Numbered from the stretch's first letter, positions 44,969 to 57,524 are shown. The stretch is DNA of 64,000 nt from Cephalotus follicularis (GCA_001972305.1 BDDD01002277.1:217216-281215); one strand, 5' to 3'. Translations and numbers: made by a program. Notes: generated by a model not told the origin, from the sequence alone.

Positions 44969-47535
44969 TGTAATGACCCGAATTTCCATTAAAGATATTA
45001 ATTATGTAAAGATGATGGCTATTGTGTAAACTGACAAATATTTCAAGGGACCCGTATTATGGAAACATGCACCTTTGTGCTGGAAATGTCTAAAGCGCCG
45101 ACGGTTCCAGGTAAAGAGTCGAAGCTTTAGAGGCAACCGACGACGCTCCAAATGTAAACGTCGACGCTTTGAAGTCAAGTGTGTCAGTTGACCTGGAAGA
45201 GACTTAAAGCGGCGACGCTTTGTAGGAAAGCGTCAGCGCTTTAGTTGGGATATAAGTTGAAGAACTCAGTATAAGGTCGTGACCGGCGACGCTTAGAGAT
45301 AAAAAGTCGACGCTTTGCCCTGTGTCAGGTGCAGAATTCTAGCTTTTTATCCCGTTTCGGAGGATTTAAATGGATTATAGGACACGTGTTAAGCAAGGGA
45401 TGGAAGACTTATGATATTTTGCTAGAGAATGGCAGGTGCCATCAGCTGAATTGGTTTAATTTAATCACATGGAGGCAAGCTCACATGGGTGAGGTCATGG
45501 ATGACACCATGCAAGCTTGGCCTCCAAGTTTGCCTTTCCTATATAGATATGTGTAAATTCAGCTGATGAAGGGTTGCTTTTCTGCTGAGATTAGAGAGGA
45601 GGATGCTTGGGAGAGAAGAAGAGAAGGAGATCAAGTGAGGTAAGGAGATTCTATAGCCATCTTATCAAAGTTATCCCTCTGCTTTACTTCCAAATTATGC
45701 AGCAGATAGTTTTATTGATATCTTTCTCATTTCTTGATGAAATTTTGAATGGTTTAATGTTTTAGAAACTTCAAGATATATAATTTAAGTGTTATGTTTT
45801 ATGCATCTCGAAATTCTATCGAATTCTTGATGAAAAGCCATGTTTTCTTCTACTGCTCAGGTCCTATTTTCAAAAGGAAACTGCAACTTTAAAAATTCAT
45901 TGCAGCTTCATTTCTCAATGGAATTTTATGATTTTTATCTCAATGGATTCTCTGAGATGTCTACTTTAACTTTTATGTTTTAAGTTTTCTAGAAAAGAGT
46001 TTATTTCTATATGAAATATCTATTTTAGAAAAGTTATGCAAAGTTGTTTTATAAATGTTTTTGAGTTAATTACTCAAAGTGATGAGAAATGTTTTATGAT
46101 TGTGAAATGAAATGAAATGAAGGTTTCTACATGAGAAACCAGTTTTAGAAATGTTTTACAATGATATTTTATGAATGCTTTGAGCTGATCACTCAAGGTA
46201 TTAAGAAAGATTTTATGAAATGATTTTATGAATGCATTTGAGTTAATTACTCAAATGAAGAGAAATGTGTTATGAATGCTTTGAGCTGGTCACTCAAAGT
46301 ATTAAGAAATGTTTTATGAAATGAATGAACAACTACTGGATTGCGATCCAGTGAGGATTAATCTCGTAAAGATTAATGAATGAACCAAAGGAAAGAATCC
46401 GAGATGGATTAATGTTAATGGAGCGTAAAGTGCTCGCGGACATGCATGTGATGTAAGGATAGTAATCGAGGAGTGCACAATGCCCCGGGGAAGCGGTGTA
46501 AAAGGGTTCATTAGAGGTTCACTACCATTAAGTTTTATGAAATGTTCTGTTTCATGAGATATGAACAGAAAAATGGTTTTAAAGATGTTTTGTTTATGGA
46601 TGTGAAGAAAACGAAGAATGGCTGTGATACAAGCCAAAAGAAAGTATGATTGGAAAACGTTTTGATTATTTTCAAGTATGTCGGTGTTATACACCAGAAA
46701 ATGCATGATTTTAGAAATGTTCCGAATTTATGAAAGTTATCCAAAAAATGAATTTCGATAGTACAATGTTCTGGTTTTATAAAACTAGAAGAAGATTTTC
46801 AACGATATTTTGAAATGTATGAACTGGAAACGTTTTGATAAGATTATAAAAAATAACGGGTTTTGATAACGTTTTATGACTATGATTATTACTGGCTCTT
46901 TAAAGCTCACTCCTTTCAATGTCTTGTTTTCAAACAAATCTTCCAGGAAACGTTGAACGTGAAGTTGCGAGCTTTAGTGAAAGTTCGCGAAAGAAGAGTA
47001 AGGAAAGAAAGTATGATATGCTATGAAGTTATGTTTTAATGTCATGTGTTAATATTTTCCGTTATGTAATGTTTTATGATAAACGATGTATAGACGTTAA
47101 AGTAAGAAAATGAATGCTATAGGTTATAATGTTTTTAGGTAAGATGATGATATCAAGAGTTATTGAACATACTTGAAAGTATGAGAAGTTAATGGTAATG
47201 GTGAGTATATGATTGTTTTATGATGTAATGAGTTTATGTTTTTTCGCTGTGAAAGGTTACATGTTAAGTGATGTACAAATGCAAAGGTATTAGAAACGAT
47301 CATGATAATGAGAATATGACATTTTCAAATTGGTGTTTCAAAGATGTAAGCATATGTGATCTTGTGAAGTTATTGAGTAATAATGTTAGGTTTTAAATCT
47401 AAGCTAAGATTAAATGATATGAAATGGATCATTAAATGATTAAATGATTTGACGGTCAAAGGTTACACCCACGTAATGCATCGATCTTCGGAACTCGCTT
47501 TGAGCTTAAAGTGGACTCGGGTCGGGGGCGTTACA
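44969..47535 (+). mobile_element. Solo LTR 4 (2,567 bp)
   Basis: Starts TGTAATGACCCG and ends GGGGGCGTTACA, with a perfect target duplication AATTA (44964-44968 and 47536-47540). It has no internal region. A TATA-like CTATATAGATAT lies at 45539-45550. The interior (45700-46900) is rich in repeated phrases such as GAAATGTTTTATGA and CTTTGAGCTG(A/G)TCACTCAA. The ORF 46314-46706 on the other strand is not considered a gene. Confidence 0.92.
45094..45317. repeat. GTCGAC cluster, solo LTR 4
   Basis: About eight degenerate GCG(T/C)CGACGCTTT units are present, including AAACGTCGACGCTTT near 45157 and AAGTCGACGCTTT near 45305. They lie 220-445 bases upstream of the TATA-like box. Confidence 0.85.
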
Positions 47536-47760
47536 AATTAGATATGACAACTGGTATGGGACAGTTGGTATATGTAATATACCACAATTGGCATTCGTGT
47601 GTTATGCCTATCATGCATACATTGATATCTATGTTATCTCCATCTCATACACTTCATTGCATATAGTCCCTTCTACTTGGCCTTGTAGGCTAACCCAATC
47701 GTGGACAACATTTTTAGATAAGAAGGCGAAAAACAATGAGAAGTGACAAAGGTGCATGAT
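47536..47760. other. LTR-like remnant, right part
   Basis: Continuation of 44450-44968. It contains CTACTTGGCCTTGTAGGCTAACCC, reminiscent of the leader area of Tekay-type LTRs. No gene. Confidence 0.4.
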
Positions 47761-47967
47761 TGTTTAGCATAAAAATGTGTTATTTTTTATGATATATTTG
47801 TGATATTTTTATGTTTGGAATAGACTACTTGGGTTGTGTTTATGTGATTTTCAGGTACAATGCCAAAAATATCAAAGTGCATAAATACAAATCAAATTGG
47901 CGCGAAATGAAGAAAAGAATATCAAAGTTTGAAGAATGACAAAATTTTGCACAAAAACAGAGCAAAG

Positions 47968-48302
47968 CATCGACGCCTAGACTTTAAGCGTCGACGCTTA
48001 CATACAAAATGTCAGTAGTTAAGAGCACAACATCAGCGTTTTGGTACAGAGAGTATAAAATTAAATGATGTGTGTTAAGCATCGACGCCTTGACTTTAAG
48101 CATCGACGCTCAGATATAAGGTGCTGACGGGTTACGCTTCATGTCGACGCTTAGATCTCTTAAACAACGCCCATAATCCTCTGTACTAAATTGTCGACGC
48201 TTAGACTCAAAGCGTTGACGCTTAACAACTAAAGCGCGGAACACGTCAACACCAAAGCATAAACCGTTGACTCTCAAGACATAAGTGTTGACGCTTACGA
48301 CG
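47968..48302. repeat. GTCGAC palindrome cluster, Athila LTR
   Basis: About ten cores occur, alternating GCATCGACGCC, GCGTCGACGCTTA and GTTGACGCTTA. The best is the perfect 16-bp palindrome TAAGCGTCGACGCTTA (47985-48000). The arms are the same as in element F. Confidence 0.9.
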
Positions 48303-48386
48303 CATGGCAGCAAAATTGGAAAGTTCAGATGTTTGCTAGTTTTGTAACAAGGTTATTTTTTTTTCTTTTTTTAGCAGTTTTGTAAG

Positions 48387-48394
48387 TATAAATA
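48387..48394 (+). promoter_or_regulatory. TATA box of Athila LTR
   Basis: TATAAATA, about 85 bases downstream of the GTCGAC cluster and 176 bases before a polyadenylation signal. Confidence 0.65.
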
Positions 48395-48562
48395 CATTAT
48401 AAGGCCGGCCATAACAATGTGTACAAGCTAGTGACAAGCTTTGTAGCCAAAATTTTAGTTTTCTTCTTCATTTTTTGTAGTTTTATTACAATGTTTTCTA
48501 GCTAAACTCTCAAGGTTTTTAGGGTTAGAACAAAACCTAGATTGTACTGATTCAACTCCATC

Positions 48563-48568
48563 AATAAA
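48563..48568 (+). terminator. Polyadenylation signal of Athila LTR
   Basis: AATAAA, downstream of the TATA box, in the order expected of U3-R-U5. Confidence 0.5.
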
Positions 48569-49160
48569 AATCCTTGAAGTTTTGATTTGTTCTTCAATTT
48601 TCTTCCTTCACACACACTCTTTCTATCTGATTAAAATCCACAAACACTTTGTCGGTGAATAAGAACGTTGCTGAATGAATGGTTTTTAACACAATCGATG
48701 GAGTCTACTCATATGGTTTGTCACGCCGAACACACTCCATATAGACATAGCATGTCTACTCATACGATTTGTCGCCACTACCACACTCTGTATAGACCCA
48801 GCATGACTATTCATACGATTTTTCATCACAGTCGCACTTCGTATCGACCTAGCTAAAGTTTGGTTACCAAGGTCTGATCAATCAAGTAAGTGAGTTGTTC
48901 AATATAATCTATAGTGAGTTTCTATACCCTAAAATTGACTTTATCTTGCATATTTTATTCAACTTTATTTTCTGCTTTGATAGTTTATAATTTTGCATGC
49001 ATTATTTCTTTTAGTAAAATATTCCTTCAAGATCGCATACTTCGCCTAGGTTGAATAGACTAAAATTAATTTAGCTTGTTTCCTAGCGTTCGCCCCGTTA
49101 CTGCACAACCGTACACTTACAGTATAAATTTTAAAACATTCAAAATACATGAACAAGTTT

Positions 49161-49178
49161 TCAGCGCCGTTGCCGGGG
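49161..49178 (+). other. Athila primer-binding site (tRNA-Asp type)
   Basis: GCGCCGTTGCCGGGG matches the site complementary to plant tRNA-Asp that Athila and related elements use, differing only at the first bases (TCA for TG). Confidence 0.85.
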
Positions 49179-49387
49179 AAATAAATTTTAGATTAGTTTA
49201 AATTTATTCAGCTGATTCGTTGTATTTAATTAGGTTTTCTCTTAAACTTTAATTAAAAAAAACTGTGTTCTTTGTTTTAATTTTATGTTATCTGATTTAA
49301 TTTAGTATTTCCTGTTTTAGTTCGTGTTTTGTGCTTGTTAGTAATTTCCCGTTAGTGTTTTTCTAGTGCTTTGCTTTACGTTACTTT

Positions 49388-50912
49388 ATGACTGAGTGGG
49401 TGCGTGGTCCAAATAACCGTCTTGAAAGAATTAACCATCAACAAGCACCAATGGTGGACAAACGACCCATCCAAACGCTGCGCGATAGATTCTATCATGC
49501 GAGTACAACACAACCATCCTTTATCCAGTTTCCTGCACCTCAAGGGAACAACTTCGAGTTAAAATCTCAGTTCATTAGCATGATCCCTCATTTTCATGGA
49601 TTACCCAATGAGGATGCATATCTCTTCCTTCGCGAGTTTGAGGAGGTGTATGCCTTCATGAAACTTCAACAACTCTAGGATGATGCGATAAAATTGCGAT
49701 TCATAAATATTTCTCTCAAAGATGGAGCTAAAAAGTGGCTCTACAGTCTTCCTAATGGTTCCATTTCTACATGGGATCATTTCACTGTTTCGTTCCTAAA
49801 GAAGTTCTTTCCGCTTCACAAAACAAATAAACTTAAGAACGACATTCTCCAGTTTCGCAAGCGACCCAATGAATCATTCTCTTGATGTATGGAATGATTT
49901 AAATATCTTCTTTTAGAGTGTCCTCATCACGGTCTGAACACGTGGCATTTATGCCAAATCATCTATGAAGGGATCGACTACCAGACCAAGCAATTGGTCG
50001 AATCAATGTGTCCTAATGGGTTCACCTCATATACCGATGAAAATGAGGCTTGGAATTTCCTTTTAGAATTAGGTGAGCAAACTAGGGAGTGGGAGTCCAC
50101 TATAATTTCTGAGAGAGCTTTGCCGAGTAAGGGGTACGTGTAAGGGGTACGTTATAGAAGGAGCAGTTGCTAAGGAGGCACAGTTAGACAGCCTCCTCAC
50201 GAGATTGGAGTCGATAGTTAGGGGTTCTGCGCAAGTAAATCACATCGATCAAAGCACCCCTATGTGTTCTTTGTTCCAGTCACCAAGTCATGTTTTTGAA
50301 GAATGCCCGAATTATTACGACAATCAATACTCTCCTGAGAATGTGTCCCCAATGAATCAATACAACCCGTATAGTAACACTCGAAATCACCCAAACTTCT
50401 CATGGAGCCTAAGGCAAAACCCAAGAGGACCTTCAAACTTTTCAGGTCCAAACTCAAAGTTTTCAGGGCAACCTTCGAGCTTCACTGGCCAGTCTGCACC
50501 ACAACAGACCTTTCCAAGGTTTACTCCGAATTCAAATAATGTATGACCATCCTTCCCACCACAAAATCAATTCCAAAATCAATAATCACCAGGTTTGTTG
50601 AACCAAAGGGAAGACACGTCTAGGATTTCCTCTTTAGAAAAGAGAATGGAGCTGCTTATGAGCACTGTAATGACTAGTTAGCATAACATGAAAAAACAGA
50701 TTTCACAGCTTGCATTTGCTCTACATGAAAGAGAGAAAGGCAAGATGCCTTCCCAGTTGGACCCAAATCCGAGGCATACCATGAACCAGCCCGCCCACAT
50801 CCAGCCATCATCGAATCCGCAAGGCTCTTCCTCTACCTCCTCGGGCCCTTCAAAACAAGTTTTTGTCCTAACGAGTGGAAATGAGTACCAGCGGATCAAT
50901 CAAAAAATTTGA
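49388..50912 (+). pseudogene. Athila gag (broken)
   Basis: The start at 49388 gives MTEWVRGPNNRLERIN. The core has FELKSQFISMIPHFHGLPNEDAY, LKDGAKKWLYSLPNGSISTWD and FLKKFFPLHKTNKLK, typical of Athila gag (Retrotrans_gag fold). A TAG at 49676-49678, a TGA at 49883-49885 and a frameshift before 50205 break it. The C-terminal part (50205-50546) has a degraded zinc knuckle (CSLFQSPSHVFEECP) and a Ser/Pro/Asn-rich tail. 50688-50912 is the linker to protease. Confidence 0.85.
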
Positions 50913-51904
50913 GCAAGCAGTTGGATGAGTCCTTAGAGCCAAAAAATTTAAATGAACAGTTGGTTGACTCCTTTACGCAACCAACGAATTTAAGCGCACA
51001 CGACGAAAAGAAGGAAGAAGAATATGAGAAGATGAATGAACAACCAGCGGTGGTACTCGAGCATTCATATGATCCCCCAGTTCCTTGTTCAAAGAGATTG
51101 CAAAATAAGAAAGGCTTAGCGATGGAAAAGATCATTGAAATGTTTAAGCAAGTCCCAATCAACATTCCATTGCTAGAAGCAATTGCTTAGGTGCCCTCTT
51201 ACGCAAAAGTCCTAAAAGACTTATGCACTAAAAAGAGGATCCTTCAGACTCTGAAAAATGCTTTCTTGGCAGCCAATATCAGTGGGATGTTTTCGCAACC
51301 CAAGGTACAAAAGTATAAAGACCCTGACTGCCTGACAATCTCTTGTGTCATCGGCAACACCAAAATTGAACTTGCTTTGCTCGATTTAGGAGCAAGTGTG
51401 AATTTGTTGGCATCATCGGTCTATGAGAAGCTTGGTTTAGGATAGTTACGACCGACCACGATGACTTTGCAATTAGTGGATAGGTCTGTGAAAGTATCGA
51501 GAGGGAAAATTGAGGATGTTTTGATAAAGGTTGGTGAGTTTTTCTTTCCTATTGACTTTGTTGTTTTAGATACCCAGCCTGTTGCAAATCTCAATGATCA
51601 AATCCTAGTTATCCTCGGTAGATCATTGTTGGCGACGAGTAATGCTTTAATCAATTGTCGCAATGGTCTGATGAAGTTGAGTTTCGGAAATACGTCTGTG
51701 GATTTTAATGTCTTCCGCTTAGGTAAGCATTTCGCTGATTTCGATGAAGTGAACGCGATCCATTCATTTCTCGATCGCATTGATATGCACTTTGACATTG
51801 ATTTTGATGGAAATTTTTGTGAGTGTTTACGGGATTTAGAGGATGTCGATGGAGGCGATTTCTTTGATGTGTTTAGTGGGCCCTTTGTCCACATCCTTAC
51901 CTAA
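50909..51904 (+). pseudogene. Athila protease (broken)
   Basis: The protease active site reads ALLDLGASVNLLASSVYEKLG near 51385, with the catalytic Asp. Downstream VILGRSLLATSNALINCRNG is the second conserved block. Stops at 51188-51190 (before VPSYAKVLKDL) and 51443-51445 interrupt one frame that is otherwise continuous from 50909 to 51904. The acidic tail FDIDFDGNFCECLRDLED precedes a frameshift into the RT. Confidence 0.87.
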
Positions 51905-53453
51905 GCCATCAATAGAAGAGCCTCCGAAACTTGAATTAAAAGAATTTCCCTCTACTCTAAAATATTCATTCTCAGGTGAGAACCAAACTCTTCTTGTTAT
52001 TCTGTCGTTTGATCTTACTTCCCGTTAGGAAGAGGAGGTTATTCACCTACTCAAAGAAAAAAAAGAGACAATTGTTTGGACTATGGCTGACAACAAAGGA
52101 ATCAGCCATTCTATTTTTGAGCATCACATAAATCTCATGGAGGGATCCAAACCCTCTAGAGAACCTCAAAGAAGGGCAAATCCGGTGATGAAAGAGGCCA
52201 TACAAAAAGAAATCTTGAAGTGGCTAGACAATGGGATTATTTATCCCATCTCGAATAGTCAATGGGTGAGTCCAGTCCACGTTGTTCCAAAGAAATCCGG
52301 AGTGATGGTAGTGCAATCCTCCACTAATGACTCAATTCCGACCAAGATTCAAACAGGATGGAGGGTGTGCATTGACTACCGCAAGTTAAATACCGCCACA
52401 TGGAAGGATCATTTTCCCCTTCCATTAATCGATCAAATGTTGGATAGGTTGGCTGGTCATGAGTATTATTGCTTTCTCGATGGGTACTCCGGATACAACC
52501 AAATTCCCATCGCCCTTGAAGATCAAGAGAAAACTACCTTCAACTATCCCTTTGGCACATTTGCATATCGACGCATGCCATTTGGCCTTTGCAATGCCCC
52601 CGCGACTTTTCAAATGTGCATGATGAGTATCTTCTCTGATATGGTGGAGGACTTTCTCAAAGTTTTTATGGATGACTTCTCTGTTCATGGTTCCACTTTC
52701 TTTAACTTCCTTCATTACCTGAAATTAGTACATGAAAGAAGTAGAGAGAAGAATTTTGTACTTAATTGGGAAAAGTGCAATTTCATGGTGAATAAAGGGA
52801 TTGTTCAAAGAGGGAATTCAAGTTGATATGGAAAAAATCGAACTTATCAAACAATTTCCTCCGCCAAGAAATGTGAAAGACATCCACGCATTCCTCAGAC
52901 ATGCTGGATTTTATCGAAGGTTCATCAAGGATTTTAGCAAGGTGGCTCGTCTCTTGACATCACTCCTAGCGAAAGATCACGAATTTGTATTTTCTGATGA
53001 GTGCCTTGAAGTGTTTAACCGCTTAAAGAAGGAGCTCACTTTTGCTCCTATCATTCAGGCACCGATTTGCACTGAGCCTTTTGAGATCATGTGTGGCGCT
53101 TTCGACAGTACCATTGGAGCTGTTCTCGGGTAGCGGATGAATAAATCGCCTCACGTCATTTACTATGTAAGTAGGACCCTTTCTGATGCGCAATTAAATT
53201 ACACAACCACTGAGAAGGAGTTTTTAGCTGTGACCTTTGCACTTGAAAAATTCCGGTCGTATCTTCTAGGATCACACGTCATTGTTTATACTGATCATGC
53301 CGTGATTCATTACCTAGTGGGCAAAAAGGATGCGAAAGTGCGTCTTATCCGTTGGTTTTTGCTAATTCAAGAATTTGATATGGAAATTAGAGATAAGAAA
53401 AGGACGGAGAATTTGGTTACTGATCACTTATCTCGACTCTCCAATGCACCCGA
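51905..53453 (+). pseudogene. Athila reverse transcriptase and RNase H (broken)
   Basis: After a frameshift near 51900, the RT reads GISHSIFEHHINLMEG, WRVCIDYRKLNTATWKDHFPLP, CFLDGYSGYNQIPIA, RMPFGLCNAPATFQ and the catalytic VFMDDFSVHG. A frameshift near 52800 is followed by HAFLRHAGFYRRFIKDFS, then RNase H ([31 protein letters not shown]) and [12 protein letters not shown]. Element F is inserted directly after this, at 53454. Confidence 0.9.
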
Positions 53454-54451
53454 TGTCACACCCCGTTATTCCATGACATTTAGACAACATATGTGGTGAT
53501 ATCAGGAATAAGTAAAATAATCCAGCATTCCCATTAACAATTCAAGTATATAAGCGGAAGCATTCCGTAAGCCGGATTATAAAATAAAAGTCATTCGCAC
53601 GCAGCCCATACAACATGCTCGCACAATACTAGCAATTATCCTTTTACACAAGGAAAGTAAAACAACAACACGGAGTGCGAACTGTTCATTACAAAACAAT
53701 ACGACATAAAGGTAACAACCTTAAGCAGAAAGAAGCTCTCCAAAATCTTCAGCAGCACCCTCCGAATGCCCTTGCTTAATCTTAAATTGTAGGGGGTTAG
53801 TCGTTATCCTCACTTGGCTAAGTAGGAAGATAATGCATGATAAATGAATATATAAATGTAAACATGCATGACAATTATTTAAAATAACATATATATAAGT
53901 ATTTCAATATATACGCAAACATGCCAAGTGTCCATAGACAGTACAATGCAAGAATACCTCACAAGGGTACAATCAATCAGTACAGTGGTTTGGGTGTCAC
54001 ATGTCGCTAACTCCTAGCACCAACTGTGCACCACCTATCTATCACCCTTCACTCCGAAGATGATAGATCAGGTCAGTTACTGCCGGTATTAGCGGGCAGT
54101 TTAACAATCATAATCTGCATTGCAGACAGTTTGGGTGGATACTCTAGCCAACTCCTGGCACATAGGACCACCTCCGTAGCTAGTGATGTCTCCTATCACT
54201 CGACTAACGACTATAGCATAGACAATCAATTCAGTGACAATATTACATATATCTATAATATGCAATATAACGGTAGTTTTCATTTTTAGAAAACATAACA
54301 ATTCAGTCAATGGTTCTCTTGGAGAACTAAACAGTAACAGTGCCTCTATTAAGAGGAAAAAATAGCAGTTTGTGTAACAATAAGATTTTTTGTTAGAAAT
54401 CCGTTGTTCAAAATCATTAATTATGCTTTAAGCATTAAGTTGGTAAAATCC

Positions 54452-54485
<34 letters not shown>

Positions 54486-54602
54486 CAGTAGTAATTCCGT
54501 TAAATAGCAGTAATGGCGGCTATAAAATAGCAGTTCAAGGATATTTACAATCACAATCAATTCAATCAATTCCATTAAAAATTTCTACACTTACTGTTCT
54601 AA

Positions 54603-54752
54603 AGCGCCGACAGTTTCTGTGTAAGCGTCGACGGTTGTTGTCTAAGCGTTGACACTACACGCATGATCAAAGCTTAAGTGTCGACATTATAAGCCTTAAC
54701 ATGCGTTTTCCACACTAAAGCGTCGACAGTCTTAACTTAAGCGTCGACGCTT
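54603..54752. repeat. GTCGAC cluster, element F 3' LTR (inner)
   Basis: Six cores occur, including the perfect 14-bp palindrome AAGCGTCGACGCTT (54739-54752). Others read GCGTCGACGGTT, GCGTTGACACT and GTGTCGACATT. Confidence 0.9.
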
Positions 54753-55668
54753 CTGGCGTTCTTACAAATTCCAGAAGCAATATCAAAACAGGGGAAGCAT
54801 AAATTCAACTCAATCTCAGTCCATTTCAACATGCAATCAAGTATTAATCATCACTACACATTATACATGTTATATGTTCAAAAACATGTCAAAACCCCTA
54901 CCTCAATTGCTATCCCGAAGTCGAATTGGATTGACCTCTCTCTTTAAACCCAATGCTCTTCAACAACTCAACTCTCAATCTCAGCAGAAATTAGCCTGAA
55001 CAATTGCATGTTATAGGTTTATATTTATGTCAGTAAGTTCATCTTGTTGTCTAATCATGGTAACAACCTATAACTTGAACCATAGCTTATTACTATTAGT
55101 TCTTAGTTTCAACTCATAGAACCATTTATCATTCCTATCTCAATTCAACATGTTAACTCTTAAACCTGGTTGATAGTGGTTATTATACCTAGATTCAGTA
55201 ACTTAATTATCATCCTAATAACCATGACAACGGATTCGGATTAGGTACTTACCAGGAAAAAGATCAAAGCTTCCAAATCTCTTGAACACTCCAATCCTCA
55301 ATGCAAGCTCCAACAATTCTCCAGCAAGATCTCCTCTACCCTCAGTGTTTTCCATCACTTATTAGCTCATATATTAGCTGATATAAGGCTCACTTGTGTC
55401 TTAATTTCGTCAGTTTCCTTTTCCTTCATTGCACATTTCTCTCTCCCTCATGCATGCATTCTCTCTTTGTTTTCTCTTCCTTTTTCTGTTGTGTTTTGCA
55501 GGTTGCAGGTTTTTAGGTCACATGCAAGGCTCTATCCTTGCATGTTATCCAGCTGGTGAAGGTTTTGGTGTGCATCGACACGTTTACAGGTCACTTAGCT
55601 CGCATGGAATCCATTTGGCGCCACTGCTATGTTCTAACATGTGTGTATCACATTCCTGACACCGCGCA

Positions 55669-55792
55669 AAGTGTCGACGGTTTTCTCTGTGGCGTCGGTG
55701 GTTTGTGCGTCATAGCTCAACCTTCAACTGCGCGTTTGTACATGTGTCAAGGCTCAAAGCGTCGACGGTAAGGAGTTAGGCATCGGCGGTTT
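55669..55792. repeat. GTCGAC cluster, element F 3' LTR (outer)
   Basis: Four cores (GTGTCGACGGTTTT, GGCGTCGGTGGTTT, GCGTCGACGGTA, GCATCGGCGGTTT) lie 150-270 bases from the sense start. Confidence 0.85.
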
Positions 55793-55941
55793 GGCACCAA
55801 AAATTATTTCTTTAGTTTTCCATCTAAGAATTTTATTCCAACTTTGTTCTATTCAAAAGGGTAACCAACATAACATCTCGAAAAGTATATTTTATTCATA
55901 GTTGGGTACAAAATACATGAATTGAAATTGCGGTTATTACA

Positions 55942-55954
55942 TTCCTCCCTCCTT
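55942..55954 (-). other. Polypurine tract of element F
   Basis: The minus strand reads AAGGAGGGAGGAA next to the 3' LTR. Confidence 0.85.
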
Positions 55955-55982
55955 AAAGAAAATTCATCCTTTAATTTAGCCT

Positions 55983-57524
55983 TTACATTCCGAACAAGTG
56001 GGGAAATGTCTCCATCATTTCGTCCTCACGCTCCCACGTAGCTTCCTCTGCTCCGTGAAAACGTCACAACACTTTTACCATAGGAATAGTCTTATTCCTC
56101 AGCACCTTCTCCCTTCGATCCACTATCCTCGTCGGCCTTTCTTCATAAGACAATCTAGGACTGATGAATCCAGGGTCGTAGCTCAATATGTGAGATGGGT
56201 CAGGCACGTATTTCCGTAACATGGAGACATGAAATACGTTATGCACATCCGACAAACTAGGCGGTAGTGCAATCTGATATGCCACATCCCCCACCCTTTC
56301 CAATATCTCATAGGGTCCAATATACCTTGGAGACAACTTCCCCTTGAGGCCAAAATGGTGTATCCCTTTCGAAGGGGAGATCTTTAGGAAAACATGATCC
56401 CCCTTCTCGAATTCTAGCTTTCTCCTTTTGCTATCGGTGTAACTCTTCTGCCGAATTTGTGCAACTAGCAGTCTCTTCTTGATTATTTCCACTTTATCAG
56501 TAGTTTCTTGTACCAAGTCCGGTCCTAGTACTTGTCTCTCACCTATCTCATCCCAGCAGATAGGCGATCTGCATTTTCTCCCATACAAGGCTTCATAGGG
56601 AGCCATTCCAATACTGGTGTGAAAGCTGTTGTTATAGGAGAACTCAATCAGCGCCAGATGATCCTCCCAACTCCCAACAAAATCAATCATGCAAGCCCGT
56701 AGCATATCCTCCAGAGTTTGAATGGTATGCTCGGACTGTCCGTCGGTCTGTGGGTGAAATGCAGTACTGAAGTTCAATGCTGTTCCCATTGTTGCTTGGA
56801 ACTTTTTCCAGAATCTTGAAGTGAATCTTGCATCTCGGTCACAAACAATACTGACCGGCACCCCATACAATCTCACTATCTCTCGGATATACAATCGAGA
56901 GAGCTTCTCGATAGAATACGTCATGTTCATTGGAAGAAAGTGAGCAGACTTAGTGAGTCTGTCCACTACAACCCACACTGCATCATGCTGATTCCGTGAC
57001 CTCGGTAATACCGATACGAAGTCCATGGTCACATGCTCCCATTTCCATTCAACCAATGGTAGCGATTGTAGCAGTCCCACAGGATTCTGATGTTCAGTCT
57101 TCACTCTCTGACAGGTCAAACATCTTGCTACATACTCGGCGATCTCTCTTTTCATACCACTCCACTAGTAGTTCTTTTTCATGTCATGCCACATCTTGGA
57201 ACTTCCAGGGTGAACACTGTATTTTGACTTGTGAGCTTGTTGCAGTAGTTCATTCTTAATGCTCTCATCATCCGGAACACATATCCTTCCTCAGAACCTC
57301 AGTATGCCATCAGTATGAATGGAGAACTCAGAATCAGTGTCTAGGTTCTCACGAATACTCCATAACTCAGTGTCACTGTACTGAGCAGTCAGAATACGTT
57401 CCAGAAGTTCCGGTTGTGCTTTCAGACTTGCCACAATAACTCCACGGGAAACCATGAACGGATTCCATCTCTGAAATTCCTCCAATAGCTTCCACTGTGA
57501 AACCATTGCTCCAGCAATCATTGC
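55983..57524 (-). pseudogene. Element F integrase and chromodomain-like tail (nearly intact)
   Basis: The longest open integrase in the window (56064-57155, 363 residues). It shows the zinc region CLTCQRVKTEH, the core D in VDRLTKSAHFLP, D in VCDRDARFTS and E in SEHTIQTLE, then GPYEILERVGDVAYQIALPP and NVFHVSMLRKYV. A TGA at 56064 falls just before RFHGAEEATWERED, and the natural end is the stop at 55983-55985. Upstream TGA at 57291 and TAG at 57165-57167 break the linker and zinc region. Confidence 0.92.

Larger units (their letters stand above)
47761..49157 (+). repeat. Athila 5' LTR (about 1.4 kb)
   Basis: The presumed start is TGTTTAGCATAAAAATG and the end lies within a few bases of GAACA before the primer site. 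TATA and polyadenylation signals sit in proper order (48387, 48563). Only one LTR is in the window, so both ends are inferred. The U3 part holds GTCGAC palindromes. Confidence 0.75.
53454..55941 (-). repeat. Element F 3' LTR (2,488 bp)
   Basis: Starts TGTCACACCCCG and ends GGTTATTACA, beside a purine tract. It carries two GTCGAC clusters and an (AT)n run at 54456-54484. Confidence 0.93.

Noticed and set aside
46314-46706. 130-codon minus-strand ORF
   Set aside because: Antisense within solo LTR 4; the region consists of degenerate GAAATGTTTTATGA repeats.
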